DNA of 64,000 bases, from contig NZ_CP073695.1 of NCBI RefSeq assembly GCF_018228765.1, positions 2,108,001 through 2,172,000 of the forward strand. Reading direction: 5' to 3'. The stretch comes from Halorubrum ruber (lineage in GTDB: Archaea > Halobacteriota > Halobacteria > Halobacteriales > Haloferacaceae). The position numbers were made by a program, and so were the translations under genes. Below the pieces are notes generated by a model. The model did no database searches and had not been told where the DNA came from. It saw only the letters and a list, made by a program, of their open reading frames with translations. Positions 17,212 to 26,171 of the stretch are shown here, one piece after another. Position 1 is the first letter of the stretch, and each line of letters opens with the position of its first letter.

Positions 17212-18117
17212 TCACTCCGTTACACCGCGAACCGCCGCGACCGTCTCTTCGGGCGTCTCGGCCGCCGCGAGCGCGCCCCGCGCCGCGAGCCGCTCGCGCG
17301 GGCGCCCGACCGGCTGCGGCTCGGAGACGGTCTCGATCAGGTCGGCCTCGCGAAGGAGCCGTTTTATTCGCGTGAACGTCGAGGGGCTCCCGAGCCCGGC
17401 GTCCTCGCAGGCCCGTCGGAGGGTGCGGTCGAGGGCGCCTTCGCGGGCGCCGACCGCGTAGGCGCGAATTCGGGTCTCCTCCGGGTCGGGACCCCCGTTC
17501 CCCGCTGGTTCAACGTCGAGCGCGCGAAGCACCGCGGTCGCGACCGACTCGTCGCACCGCGCCGCGAACCCCTCGTACACGCGCCGCCGGCTCGGCGTTC
17601 GGAGCCCGTACGGCTCGGCCGCCGCGAACGCCGAGGCGTACCGCTCGCGGAGCGAGGCGTCGTCGCCGACGCGGTGCCACCGACTCGGCGCTCCGGCCGC
17701 GTCACGGTCCACCGATTCCACCAGCGCGAACCCCGTCTCCGCCCCCGCCAGCACCGGGTTCGGCTGCGGCGCGTCGAGGACCCGGAGATCGAGCAGGTCC
17801 GCGTCGAGCAGCGCCGCGAGCCGGCTCGCCGGTCGAAACCCGGCCGTCGCGACGTCGATCGCGCTCTCGCCCGCGACCACCTTCAGCGTCGGTAGTTCCC
17901 ACGAGTCGAGGTTGCCCTCTTCGCCGCCCTCGACGTCCCCCTCAGCTTCACCTGACAGATTCTGGACGGTCGGCTCGACGAGCGCCGGGGCGGCCTCGCG
18001 GTACGCCTCGACGACCGCGTGGAGCAGCCGCGGTCCGGGGTCGACGAGGAGCGGGTCGGAGAGCGCGCCAAGCGGGAGCGGCTCCGGGGTCGAGGGGAGC
18101 GCGGGGCCGGTCGCCAT
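17212..18117 (-). CDS. TbsP-like (DUF5821-type) haloarchaeal transcriptional regulator
   Basis: A 301-residue protein whose layout matches, from memory, the haloarchaeal TbsP/DUF5821 family. The N-terminal domain resembles a sensing fold (LLVDPGPRLLHAVVEAY, LKVVAGESAIDVATAGF, GFALVESVD). A central helical segment follows (YGLRTPSRRRVYEGFA), then a C-terminal winged helix (EDAGLGSPSTFTRIKRLLRE ADLIETV and VGRPRERL). TbsP itself works with TrmB on glycolysis/gluconeogenesis genes. This copy is diverged, so its targets may differ. It is convergent with the aldehyde dehydrogenase gene and divergent from an aldo/keto reductase gene, which is a possible target. Confidence 0.75.
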   Translation of the reverse strand: MATGPALPSTPEPLPLGALSDPLLVDPGPRLLHAVVEAYREAAPALVEPTVQNLSGEAEGDVEGGEEGNLDSWELPTLKVVAGESAIDVATAGFRPASRLAALLDADLLDLRVLDAPQPNPVLAGAETGFALVESVDRDAAGAPSRWHRVGDDASLRERYASAFAAAEPYGLRTPSRRRVYEGFAARCDESVATAVLRALDVEPAGNGGPDPEETRIRAYAVGAREGALDRTLRRACEDAGLGSPSTFTRIKRLLREADLIETVSEPQPVGRPRERLAARGALAAAETPEETVAAVRGVTE

Positions 18118-18247
18118 CGACCGGTCCTACGGACGCGACGGATTAATGGTGCGGGACGCAGCAGGCACGCGGGACACGCACGAAGCCGCGGGATCGCGGC
18201 GTGCCGGCTCGCGCGCCTTTTTGGCCTCGCGCTCGAAAGCGAAACTC

Positions 18248-19045
18248 GTGCCACCGCTCGACCTGTCGATCGGGCTCGGAACGTCCGGGCTCGACGACCC
18301 TGAGACCTGTACCGACACCGTCGCCGCGGCGCTGGAGGCCGGCTACCGCCACGTCGACACCGCGCAGATGTACGACAACGAGGCCGCCGTCGGCGAGGGG
18401 ATCGCCGCGAGCGACGTCGACCGCGACGACGTGGTCGTCGCCACGAAGGTCCACCCGGAGAACCTCGCGCCCGAGGACGTGCGCGAGACCGCACACGAGA
18501 GCCTCGACCGACTCGGCCTCGACCGGGTCGACCTCCTGTACGTCCACTGGCCGATCCGGGCGTACGACGCGGAGGCGACGCTGCCCGCCTTCGACGACCT
18601 CCGCGACGCGGGCGTGACGGACCACGTCGGCGTCTCGAACTTCACCCCCGACCTGCTGCGCGAGGCCCGGGAGATCCTCGACGCGCCGATCGCGGCCCAC
18701 CAGGTCGAGTGTCACCCGCGGTTCCGGCAGCCGGAACTGCGCGCCCTCGCCGACGAGTTCGACCACCGGCTCGTGGGCTACTCCCCGCTCGGCCGCGGGG
18801 AGATCCTCGACGACCCGGCGATCCTCGAAATCGCGGAGCGGAACGACCTCTCGCCGGCGGTCGTCGCGCTCGCGTGGGCGCTCGATCGCGGGATCGTGCC
18901 GATCCCGAAGGGGCGAGGCGACCACCTGCGGGAGAACCTGCGCGCAGTCGATGTCGACCTGCCCGACGCCGACCTCGATGAGATCGACGGGCTCGACCCC
19001 GAAGAACGCCAGATCGATCCCGACGACGCCGCGTGGAACCGGTAG
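18248..19045 (+). CDS. Aldo/keto reductase
   Basis: A 265-residue NADPH-dependent oxidoreductase with an (alpha/beta)8 barrel. Active-site segments are clear: Asp and Tyr in VDTAQMYDNE, Lys in VVATKVHPE, His in LLYVHWPIR, plus the cofactor-binding end PIPKGRGDHLRENL. The GTG giving VPPLDLSIGLGTSG is used as start because it places the first beta strand immediately after the start, as in homologues, and the frame upstream is Arg/Ala-rich. It is divergent from the TbsP-like regulator. Substrate (sugar, keto acid or xenobiotic carbonyl) is not predictable. Confidence 0.9.
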   Translation: MPPLDLSIGLGTSGLDDPETCTDTVAAALEAGYRHVDTAQMYDNEAAVGEGIAASDVDRDDVVVATKVHPENLAPEDVRETAHESLDRLGLDRVDLLYVHWPIRAYDAEATLPAFDDLRDAGVTDHVGVSNFTPDLLREAREILDAPIAAHQVECHPRFRQPELRALADEFDHRLVGYSPLGRGEILDDPAILEIAERNDLSPAVVALAWALDRGIVPIPKGRGDHLRENLRAVDVDLPDADLDEIDGLDPEERQIDPDDAAWNR

Positions 19046-19075
19046 AGCGGCGCTTTCGCCGCATCGGAGCCGCGC

Positions 19076-20131
19076 TCAGACCGCGTCGAGCCGCGCCCGC
19101 AGCTCGGCGTCCGCCCGCTCGACCAAGGCATCGAGGGGCTCGTCGAGGTACGGTACCCACTGATCGATGAACTCCGAGCGCCCGAGCATCCTGATGACCT
19201 CGTAGACCGGCCGCCGTCGGTCGAACCCCTCCGGCAGCGACCCCGCACGCTCGCGGTAGCCCTCTCGTAGGGCCGCTACGAACCGGTCCGGGCCGGTCGA
19301 GTCGAACCCGTTGAGCAGCTGGTCCTCCGCGCGCACCAAGTCCCGAGCCGGGTCGCCGACGTGTGACAGCTCCCAGTCGATCGCCGCGACGCCCGGGTCG
19401 TCGGTAGCGGTTGCGTCCGCCCTGCCGCCTTCGGCCGTCACGAAGAGGTTCGGCTTCGTGACGTCGCCGTGGAGCAGCGCCGCCGGCGCGCCGTCGAGCA
19501 GGTCCCGGTTCGCGCGCACGCAGTCGACGACGGCGTCGTAGTGGTCCGCGAGCCGCTCGGAGGTGCCGATCTCACGCGTCCGCTCGACCGTCGCGAGCAG
19601 CACGTCCGTCCACGACGCGAACTCGATCGCGAGTCCGGTCGGCGCGTCGGCGTCCGCCGTCACCGCTCCCTCCGCCGCGCTTCCGGTCTCCGTTCCCGCG
19701 CCGACGATCTCCCCGTGGCTCTCGAACCGGTCGGCGTGGAGCGCGGCGAGCGCGCCCCCGACGCGGCGGAGCAGTCGCTCGCGCTCGTCGCCGCTCGCCG
19801 CCTCGTAGACGCCCAACAGCCCTCGGCCGGGCGCCGGTGCCGTCGCGAGGTACGCCGGGTCGCCGTCCGGGTCGGCCGCCAGCACCTCGGGGACCGCGAG
19901 TGGCCCGTGTTCCCCCACGTATCCGAGCACGGCGCGCTCTCGGGCGAGCCGGCGGCTCTCGTCGGCGAGTGCGACCTTGAGGAACCCTCGCTCACCGTCG
20001 GCGAAGACGACGCCGACCGTCTCGTTGGCGCCGTTCCAGGAGGGGCCGACGCCGGTCAGCCGGTCGACCTCGCGGTCAGGAAACGCCGCGGCGAGCGCGC
20101 GGTCGATCGGTTCCGATCCGGGCCCGTCCAT
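19076..20131 (-). CDS. Aminoglycoside phosphotransferase (APH)-family kinase-like protein
   Basis: A 351-residue protein with the small-molecule kinase fold. The catalytic loop is LLHGDVTKPNLFV and the metal-binding segment is VAAIDWELSHVGDPARDLV, both diagnostic for the APH/choline-kinase superfamily. The N-terminal lobe has GPSWNGANETVGVVF and GFLKVAL. The start MDGPGSEPIDRAL is chosen over a longer frame beginning in a region that looks like promoter DNA. Haloarchaeal members probably phosphorylate a metabolite rather than give antibiotic resistance; the substrate is unknown. The gene is convergent with the aldo/keto reductase. Confidence 0.85.
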   Translation of the reverse strand: MDGPGSEPIDRALAAAFPDREVDRLTGVGPSWNGANETVGVVFADGERGFLKVALADESRRLARERAVLGYVGEHGPLAVPEVLAADPDGDPAYLATAPAPGRGLLGVYEAASGDERERLLRRVGGALAALHADRFESHGEIVGAGTETGSAAEGAVTADADAPTGLAIEFASWTDVLLATVERTREIGTSERLADHYDAVVDCVRANRDLLDGAPAALLHGDVTKPNLFVTAEGGRADATATDDPGVAAIDWELSHVGDPARDLVRAEDQLLNGFDSTGPDRFVAALREGYRERAGSLPEGFDRRRPVYEVIRMLGRSEFIDQWVPYLDEPLDALVERADAELRARLDAV

Positions 20132-20274
20132 GCGTACTCGTCCGAGTCGGCCGATGTTAAGATTGTTGTCAGGGTTGGACGAAAGCGAGCAAGAACCACG
20201 GTAGCACGCTTCAGAACTCCGAAACGAGATAATTACCAACAACCTCATACGTGTTGGCGAATCAGACTAATCCA

Positions 20275-22422
20275 GTGAACGACGGGGCATCCGGGGGGCG
20301 CATCGCGTTCGAGGTCGACGGGACGACGCTCACCGTCCGGGACGTGATCGAGGGCGAGGAGATGCGGCTCGGCGTCGACCGCGAGCCGGATCTCAGTCCG
20401 GCGCTGCCCGCGTTATTCCCGTCTCCGGTCGACGACGCGGTCAGTTTCGAGGCGGAATCGCTTACCGTTCCGGAGTACACGTCGATCGTCGTCCGAGACG
20501 ACGGGGGCGAGTTCATCGGGCGGCCCAGCGAACCGATGGAGTTCCCGCGTGGATCGTACTGTATCGAGATCACTGGCGTGACGAAGGCGTCCCTCAGGTT
20601 CGAAGACGCAGAACTCTCCGTGAGCGGGGTCGAAGGCTCCGACCCGGTCGAGGTCGCGCTCGACCGCCCGACGACCGTCAGCCTCGGCGCGCGGTCGCTC
20701 CACACTCGTCCGGAGGCGACGATCACCGTCCCCGACGATCCGGAGGCCCTCGCGGAGGCGGTGTCGGTGTTGGGGTCGTCGATCCGGGAGTTCTCCGCGG
20801 AGCGGTCCTGGCCGACGCTGCGCGGGTATCCCCCTCAAATCCGGCGAGGCGAATCGCTCGACATTCCGAGCCCGTTGACCGTCCCCGACACGGGCGTCGA
20901 GGTCGTCGTCCGACCGACGTACGCCGACGTGTACCGCCTCTCGACGCTCGCGTACTACCTCGGCGCGCCGATGACGATCGGCAAGGTACCGGCCGTCCGG
21001 CTCGACAACGGATACACGGAGCGGCTCCCGACGGACGGTCGCGGGCTCGAAGAGCGAGCCGAGGAACTGCTGCGCACGTGGTTCTTCCTCGACACGCTCG
21101 TGCGGACCGACGGCTACACGCTCTCCGACAGGGAGGAGTACGATCAGGTCGGAGCTCAGCTCCCGTTTTATCCGCCGAATCTGGACGAGCTCTCACCCAG
21201 CGAGCGGCTGATGGAGTACATGGAAGTCGACCCTGAGACTGTCGCACCGTATACCCCCGAGTGGTCGACTGAGGCGGTACTTCGTCCCGGTCCCGCGAGC
21301 GCGGAAGTCCTGCCCCACCTCGCGCACGTCCTCGCACCCGTCCGAGTCCGCGGTTCGACCGAGCGGACACGCACGGGAGACCCAGTGGGGCTCACGACGG
21401 CGGATCGGCCGACCGACAGTCTGCGGTCACCCCCACGCGACGGCGGCCCGGTACCGGACCCGGACGCGGACCCGCTCCCGGCGTGGACCGCCGCAGCGCT
21501 CCCGGCAGGGTACGAACACGCGCTTCGGCGAAAGACTCCGAACCCCGGGGAAGCGAACGTCACCCTCCTCGTCCAGTCCGCCGACCGAGCGCAGCGACTT
21601 CACGAGGCGCTCACGACCCCATCGCTCGCCGCCGGCGTCGGGTCGCTTTCGGTTCTCGAAACGCCGACCGCGGACACCGTCGTAGAGGTGCTCTCGGACC
21701 CGTCGATCGACCTGTTGTACTGTGACCTCCCCCTCGACGGGGGAACCCCGGTCGCGGACTCCGATCCGGTCGAGACCCCTCGCCGCGCGGCCGCGGACGG
21801 TCGGTCGGCCCCGGCGGTTAGCGTCTTCGAGGGGAGCCAAAGCGTCGCGATCGGAGCCGACGCGGTCCGACGCGGCGGCACCGGCTCCGCGGTGATCGAC
21901 GGTCGGATTCCGGACGACCGGATACGAACGCTAGTTGAGCTACTTGCCTCCGTGGGTCTCGCGCTCGACACGTCCCTCGCTACGCTACAACTCTCCGGTC
22001 GGTCCCCCGTCCGGTTCGCGGGCGACTCCGCTACGGTCGTGGTCCCTCCGAATCCCCCTACGCCCCGGCTCTCATTCTTCGAGTCCGTGACGGAATCGGA
22101 ACACCGCCTCACGTGGCGAACGGTGCTTTCCCCCGCCTCGTGGCTCGGAGCGGAGCATCAGATCGTGTACGACTGTTTCGATGACAAGACCCGGCTCATC
22201 GGTCGCGACCCGACGGAGCGGCCGACCCTCCCCTCCGAAGTGGTGGTCGACTGGTCGACCGAGCCCGACACCACGCTGTTCCTCAACGGTCAGTTCGTGT
22301 CCCCGAATGTCGATCTTACGGTCAAGGACGTCGAAGAGTCGGCTCGCCGGGCGCTCGCGGCCGACGATTCGAGCGCTGACGCTCCGACCGAACTCCGCGC
22401 CGATTCCGAGTGCCACGACTAA
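20275..22422 (+). CDS. Haloarchaeal CHAT-like protein with apparently lost catalytic residues
   Basis: About 715 residues from GTG (VNDGASGGRIAFEVDG); another GTG 24 bp upstream is possible. The N-terminal 350 residues resemble, from memory, a haloarchaeal family that ends in a CHAT caspase-like domain: VDDAVSFEAESLTVPEYTSI, VSLGARSLHTRPEATITVPD, LSTLAYYLGAPM and RTWFFLDTLVRTDGY. In the expected C-terminal domain the catalytic His site (usually ..GH..) reads DLLYCDLPLDGG and the Cys site (usually N-A-C) reads VFEGSQSVAIG, so both nucleophile and base seem absent. It may be a binding or pseudo-enzyme version. No membrane helix or signal is seen, and the neighbours give no clue to function. Confidence 0.75.
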   Translation: MNDGASGGRIAFEVDGTTLTVRDVIEGEEMRLGVDREPDLSPALPALFPSPVDDAVSFEAESLTVPEYTSIVVRDDGGEFIGRPSEPMEFPRGSYCIEITGVTKASLRFEDAELSVSGVEGSDPVEVALDRPTTVSLGARSLHTRPEATITVPDDPEALAEAVSVLGSSIREFSAERSWPTLRGYPPQIRRGESLDIPSPLTVPDTGVEVVVRPTYADVYRLSTLAYYLGAPMTIGKVPAVRLDNGYTERLPTDGRGLEERAEELLRTWFFLDTLVRTDGYTLSDREEYDQVGAQLPFYPPNLDELSPSERLMEYMEVDPETVAPYTPEWSTEAVLRPGPASAEVLPHLAHVLAPVRVRGSTERTRTGDPVGLTTADRPTDSLRSPPRDGGPVPDPDADPLPAWTAAALPAGYEHALRRKTPNPGEANVTLLVQSADRAQRLHEALTTPSLAAGVGSLSVLETPTADTVVEVLSDPSIDLLYCDLPLDGGTPVADSDPVETPRRAAADGRSAPAVSVFEGSQSVAIGADAVRRGGTGSAVIDGRIPDDRIRTLVELLASVGLALDTSLATLQLSGRSPVRFAGDSATVVVPPNPPTPRLSFFESVTESEHRLTWRTVLSPASWLGAEHQIVYDCFDDKTRLIGRDPTERPTLPSEVVVDWSTEPDTTLFLNGQFVSPNVDLTVKDVEESARRALAADDSSADAPTELRADSECHD

Positions 22423-22532
22423 CTCCCCGTCCACGGCCGACAACCGGTCCGGTCCGCAGCGGTCCTGTCGGGCGCTCCCGGGACCTCGTTTCCGCCGACA
22501 TCTTTTATTCTCCGGACGACGAACCGCCGCGT

Positions 22533-22682
22533 ATGCCCCAGATACACCTCGACGAGGAGACGGTCGAGCGGCTGGACGCGCTCCGGGTCGACGACGAGGA
22601 GTACGACGAGATCGTCAGCGAGCTCATCAGCATCTACGAGGCGGAGGAGCTCACTCTGTTCCGCGGTAGCGACGTGGAGTAA
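22533..22682 (+). CDS. Small acidic conserved protein, antitoxin-like N-terminus
   Basis: A 49-residue protein (MPQIHLDEETVERLDALRVD ... LTLFRGSDVE). The opening 'I.LDEETVERLDALR...EEYDEIVSELI' pattern is like the short ribbon-helix-helix or VapB-type proteins common in haloarchaea, which usually bind DNA or a partner toxin. No toxin gene is adjacent. The ATG lies about 27 nt after TCTTTTATTC, a usable TATA box, supporting a leaderless transcript. Confidence 0.75.
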   Translation: MPQIHLDEETVERLDALRVDDEEYDEIVSELISIYEAEELTLFRGSDVE

Positions 22683-22727
22683 CGAGCCGGGGCGAGCGGC
22701 CGCCGAGCGGCCGAACTGCGGGGTCGG

Positions 22728-23192
22728 CTACTCCTGATACGCGACGCGGACCTGTTCCCACTTCCCGACTTCCTCTAAGTGCGCCTGTAGCTCGTCGGCG
22801 TACTCCTGAACGAGGCGCTCGGCGGCCTCCAGTTCCTCGTCCGAGGGACCGCCGGATCCGCCCCCGCCGCCGAGCCCGAGCGCGCCCTTGATCGAGTCGA
22901 CGACGCCGCCCGACCCGCCGGAGTCGCCGGCGCCGTCGCCGCCGGGAGCGCCGCCCATCCCCGCCATCTGCGACCGGAGGTTCTCCAGTTCGGGCATGAT
23001 CGCCGGGAGGCTCGACGTGTCTGCGACGACCCGGGCGGCCTCGGGGTCGTCGGCGTTCTCGATCTCGAACTCCGTGGCCGTCATGATCAGTCCCCACTCC
23101 TGGCTGGAGAAGCGCGACGCCGCGACGCGCTCGTTGAACTGGTTGTCGACGGTCATCCGCTCGCCGACGATGGCGTCGGTCCACTCGCTCAT
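22728..23192 (-). CDS. Conserved haloarchaeal DUF5799-type protein
   Basis: A 154-residue cytoplasmic protein (MSEWTDAIVGERMTVDNQFN ...). The N-terminal 80 residues form a conserved block (SSQEWGLIMTATEFEIENAD, MPELENLRSQMAGMG), then a Gly/Ser/Asp-rich low-complexity linker, then a helical C-terminus (LEAAERLVQEYADELQAHLE EVGKWEQVR). This matches what I recall of DUF5799, restricted to haloarchaea and of unknown function. The start is the ATG just before the conserved block; the longer upstream frame overlaps menC on the same strand and is not coding. Confidence 0.82.
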   Translation of the reverse strand: MSEWTDAIVGERMTVDNQFNERVAASRFSSQEWGLIMTATEFEIENADDPEAARVVADTSSLPAIMPELENLRSQMAGMGGAPGGDGAGDSGGSGGVVDSIKGALGLGGGGGSGGPSDEELEAAERLVQEYADELQAHLEEVGKWEQVRVAYQE

Positions 23193-23304
23193 ACGCCTCC
23201 GTTCGCCGGTCGTGGTGAAAAGTCCGTCCCCCTGCGGCGAGCCGGGGCCCCAGTCGCCCGGGTCGTGCCCGAGACGAGCCCGAGCGGCGTCAGATCCGCG
23301 TCCG

Positions 23305-24414
23305 CTACCACCGCCGCAGGTCCTCGAACGCGCCGCCCGCGAGCCCCGGACCGGTCGGGACCGCGATCTGCCCGTCCGCGATCGGACAGGGATCGGACGC
23401 CAAGTCCTCGTCGAGCAGCGACCCGGTCGCGAGCCCGCACGGGGGGACGTCGGGTGTCGCGGCCGCAACGTGGACTGCGGCCGTCCGCGCGACGACCGCG
23501 TCGATCGTGGTGGTGACGACGGGGTCGACGCCCGCCCGCTGCGCCCGCAACGCGGCCGCGAGCGCGCGGTCCGGGCCGCCGAGCGCCATCGGCTTGAGAA
23601 CGACCGCGTCCGCGGCGTCCGCGTCCAGCACCGCGTCGACCCCGCGGGCCGCGACCGACTCGTCGACGGCGATCCGGACCGCGCCGCCCGCGCCGTCGGT
23701 CGGGCCGCGCTCGCGGAGCGCCGCCAGCCCGTCGAGGTCGTCCGCCGGGAGCGGCTGTTCGACGTACGCGAGGTCGAACGCGGCCAGCGCGTCGAGCGCG
23801 CGGCGAGCTGTTTCCCGGTCCCACGCGCCGTTCGCGTCCGCGCGGAGCGAGACCGCGTCACCGATCGCCTCGCGGACCGCGCGGACGCGCTCGATGTCCG
23901 CGTCGACGTCGCGGGCACCGACCTTCAGCTTGAGGCAGTCGAACCCCGAATCGACCGCCCGCCTCGCCTCGGCAGCGGTCTCGTCCGGCGACCCGTCGCC
24001 GACGGTCGCGTTGACCGGGACGGCATCCGCGGGCGTCGCGGTTACACCGGCCGCGTCCGCGAGCCGGTCCGCGAGTCGCGCTCCCGCGTCGCGGGCGGCG
24101 GCGTCGGCGAGCGCGAGGGAGATGCCGTGTCGCGCGGCCGGCGTCGACGCCGCGTCGAGTACCTCCAGCGGCGACTCGGACCCACCCTGCCCGCCCACTC
24201 CGTCGAGCGCCGCCGCACACGCCTCGCGTGACTCCGTCCACCCCGGAAGCGGGGTCGCCTCGCCGAGGCCGACCGCGCCGCCTCTGTCGCCCCCCGCGCT
24301 GTCCCCGTCGCTCCCGCGTTCGACCGCGATCAGGAACCCTTCTCGCCGACGGATCGCTCCGCGGGCGGTGCCGAGCGGGCGGATCAGGTCGAGCGCGAAC
24401 GACCGGTGTCGCAT
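23305..24414 (-). CDS. menC: o-Succinylbenzoate synthase / enolase-superfamily enzyme MenC
   Basis: A 369-residue enolase-superfamily protein. Conserved pieces are LIRPLGTARGAIRRREGFLI at the N-terminus, the CLKLKVGARD base motif (KxK), metal ligands in LRADANGAW, YVEQPLP and IAVDESVA, and VLKPMALGG with the second catalytic Lys. In menaquinone synthesis MenC dehydrates SHCHC to o-succinylbenzoate. Coupling to menA supports this role over muconate cycloisomerase or dipeptide epimerase. A GTG 42 bp upstream overlaps the menA stop codon (GTGTGA) and may be the true, translationally coupled start. Confidence 0.88.
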   Translation of the reverse strand: MRHRSFALDLIRPLGTARGAIRRREGFLIAVERGSDGDSAGGDRGGAVGLGEATPLPGWTESREACAAALDGVGGQGGSESPLEVLDAASTPAARHGISLALADAAARDAGARLADRLADAAGVTATPADAVPVNATVGDGSPDETAAEARRAVDSGFDCLKLKVGARDVDADIERVRAVREAIGDAVSLRADANGAWDRETARRALDALAAFDLAYVEQPLPADDLDGLAALRERGPTDGAGGAVRIAVDESVAARGVDAVLDADAADAVVLKPMALGGPDRALAAALRAQRAGVDPVVTTTIDAVVARTAAVHVAAATPDVPPCGLATGSLLDEDLASDPCPIADGQIAVPTGPGLAGGAFEDLRRW

Positions 24415-24452
24415 CGCGCGAACCGGACTCTCGCCGCGGGGATCGTCGTCGA

Positions 24453-25382
24453 TCACACCGCGAGGCCGACGGCGAACGCGACGGCGTACGCCGCGAGCAG
24501 CTTGCCGGTCGATTCGAGTGCGGGGTTGAGTGCCTCGCCCGAGGTCTCGGTCAGCACCGTCCGCGCGACGGCCGCCGCCAGCGGGAGGGTGACGAGGGGG
24601 AGCAGCGTCGCGAGGCCCTCGCCGCGCGCGACGAACCACAGCGGGGCGAGGTAGGCGGCGGCGAGCATCGCGAGGTACTCGGCGCGGGCGAACCGGTAGC
24701 CGAACCGGACGGCGAGCGTGCGCTTGCCCGTCGCGGCGTCCTCCTCGCGGTCGCGGAGGTTGTTGACGACGAGGATGTTCGTCGACAGCGCGGCGATCGG
24801 AAGGCTCGCGACGAGCGCCGCGAGCGTCACGGTGCCGGCCGGGATGCCGACGGGGAACCATCCAGAAAGGAGCGCCGCCGTCTGGACGTAGTAGGTCCCC
24901 ATCACCGCAATGACGCCGAAGAAGACGAACACGAAGAGGTCGCCGAGACCGTGGTAGCCGAGGGGGTACGGGCCGCCGGTGTAGGCGATTCCGGCCGCGA
25001 CGGAGGCGAGCCCGATCACGAGGATCGGGACGCCGCCGACGGCGACGAGGTAGGTCCCCACGAGAATCGCGGCAGCGAAGGTGAGCCACATCGCCCGCTT
25101 CACCTCGTGGGGCTCGATGAGGCCGCTGGCGACGACGCGGGTGAACCCCTCGCGGTCGTCGGTGTCGGCGCCCTGGATCGCGTCGTAGTAGTCGTTCGCG
25201 AAGTTCGTGCCGACCTGGATCAGCGCCGCGCCGACGAGCGCCGCCAGCGCGGGAAGCGGGGCGAACACCCCGTCGGCAAGCGCCAGCCCGACGCCGACGA
25301 TCACCGGTGCGGCCGCGGCAGGGAGCGTCTGGGGACGCGCGGCCATCACCCACGCCCGCCGGCGGGTCACCTCGGTACTCAT
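24453..25382 (-). CDS. menA: 1,4-Dihydroxy-2-naphthoate polyprenyltransferase MenA
   Basis: A 309-residue UbiA-superfamily membrane enzyme that attaches a polyprenyl tail to the naphthoquinone ring. The two Asp-rich motifs are visible: NFANDYYDAIQGADTDD near residue 60 and NNLRDREEDAATGKRTLAV near residue 190. About eight to nine hydrophobic helices follow. The start MSTEVTRRRAWVMAARPQTL fits MenA, which usually begins close to 'W..A.RP.TL'. It precedes menC in an operon. Haloarchaea use menaquinones as their respiratory quinones, consistent with the oxidase and GlpABC in this window. Confidence 0.93.
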   Translation of the reverse strand: MSTEVTRRRAWVMAARPQTLPAAAAPVIVGVGLALADGVFAPLPALAALVGAALIQVGTNFANDYYDAIQGADTDDREGFTRVVASGLIEPHEVKRAMWLTFAAAILVGTYLVAVGGVPILVIGLASVAAGIAYTGGPYPLGYHGLGDLFVFVFFGVIAVMGTYYVQTAALLSGWFPVGIPAGTVTLAALVASLPIAALSTNILVVNNLRDREEDAATGKRTLAVRFGYRFARAEYLAMLAAAYLAPLWFVARGEGLATLLPLVTLPLAAAVARTVLTETSGEALNPALESTGKLLAAYAVAFAVGLAV

Positions 25383-25490
25383 TACCGCAAGTTGGTGCGT
25401 GGCGTCCCTTAAGCTTGCCATCGCGAATCGCCGCGACACCGCGCCGACGGCTCCTCGATCCAGGCCCGACCGGCTGCATCGATACTGGTC

Positions 25491-25532
25491 GCAGCCAGCG
25501 ACGTAGCGATCGCGGCCAGCGACGTAGCGATC
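25491..25532. repeat. 21-bp tandem duplication upstream of the carboxymuconolactone-decarboxylase-like gene
   Basis: Two nearly identical 21-bp units, GCAGCCAGCGACGTAGCGATC and the same with G for A at the third position, lie back to back between menA and the next gene. The repeat contains CGATCG-like palindromic junctions. It could be a simple replication-slippage duplication or a pair of binding sites for a regulator of the divergent genes. Confidence 0.75.
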
Positions 25533-25588
25533 GCGGCGAACGATACCGAGTCGCGTACACCTATGCTCCGCCGCCGCGACCGGTCGCC

Positions 25589-26131
25589 ATGGCCCGCGTT
25601 CCCTACGCCGAGGCGGCGGACGTGCCGGACGAGTACGAGGACCTCCTAGAGTCGTCGCTTCAGGGGAAACCGCTCCACGTGTACCAGTCGATCGGCAACA
25701 ACCCCGAGGTGTTAGCGGGCCTCAGGTCGTTCCTCGGGTCGCTGTGGGCCGACAGCGGCCTCACCGAGCGGGAGCGCGAACTCGTCATCCTGGCGGTCGC
25801 GAGCGAGGTCGGAAACCGCTACGAGTGGCACCAGCACGTCAATATCGCCCGCGGCGTGGGGATCGACGACGACGAGATCGCGGCGCTCGGCCGCGGGGAC
25901 ACCGGGCCCTTCGGCGACGGGGAGACGACGCTGGTCGAGTACGCGCTCGCGGTCGTCCGCAGTGAGGTCGACGCGGTCGCCCACGACGAGATCTCGGCGC
26001 TGTACGACGACGAGACGATCGTCGGCATCGCCGCGACGGCCGAAGGGTACGACGCGCTCGGCGGGATGATCGACGCGTTCGATCTGGAACTGGAGCCGGG
26101 GACAGAGTTCCACGGGTGGGGCCCCCGATAA
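25589..26131 (+). CDS. Carboxymuconolactone decarboxylase / AhpD-like family protein
   Basis: A 180-residue all-helical protein (MARVPYAEAADVPDEYEDLL). The family core ERELVILAVASEVGNRYEWHQH is present, with the E-W-H-x-H segment typical of the CMD group. The CxxC pair of peroxidase-type AhpD proteins is absent, so thiol peroxidase activity is unlikely. Members often act as decarboxylases or small redox-associated proteins. The ATG follows a TATA-like CACCTATGC region weakly. The gene sits alone between menA and a small conserved gene. Confidence 0.85.
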   Translation: MARVPYAEAADVPDEYEDLLESSLQGKPLHVYQSIGNNPEVLAGLRSFLGSLWADSGLTERERELVILAVASEVGNRYEWHQHVNIARGVGIDDDEIAALGRGDTGPFGDGETTLVEYALAVVRSEVDAVAHDEISALYDDETIVGIAATAEGYDALGGMIDAFDLELEPGTEFHGWGPR

Positions 26132-26171
26132 CGACCGACAGGTTCGACAGGGACCGGCCCCTATCACGGGT

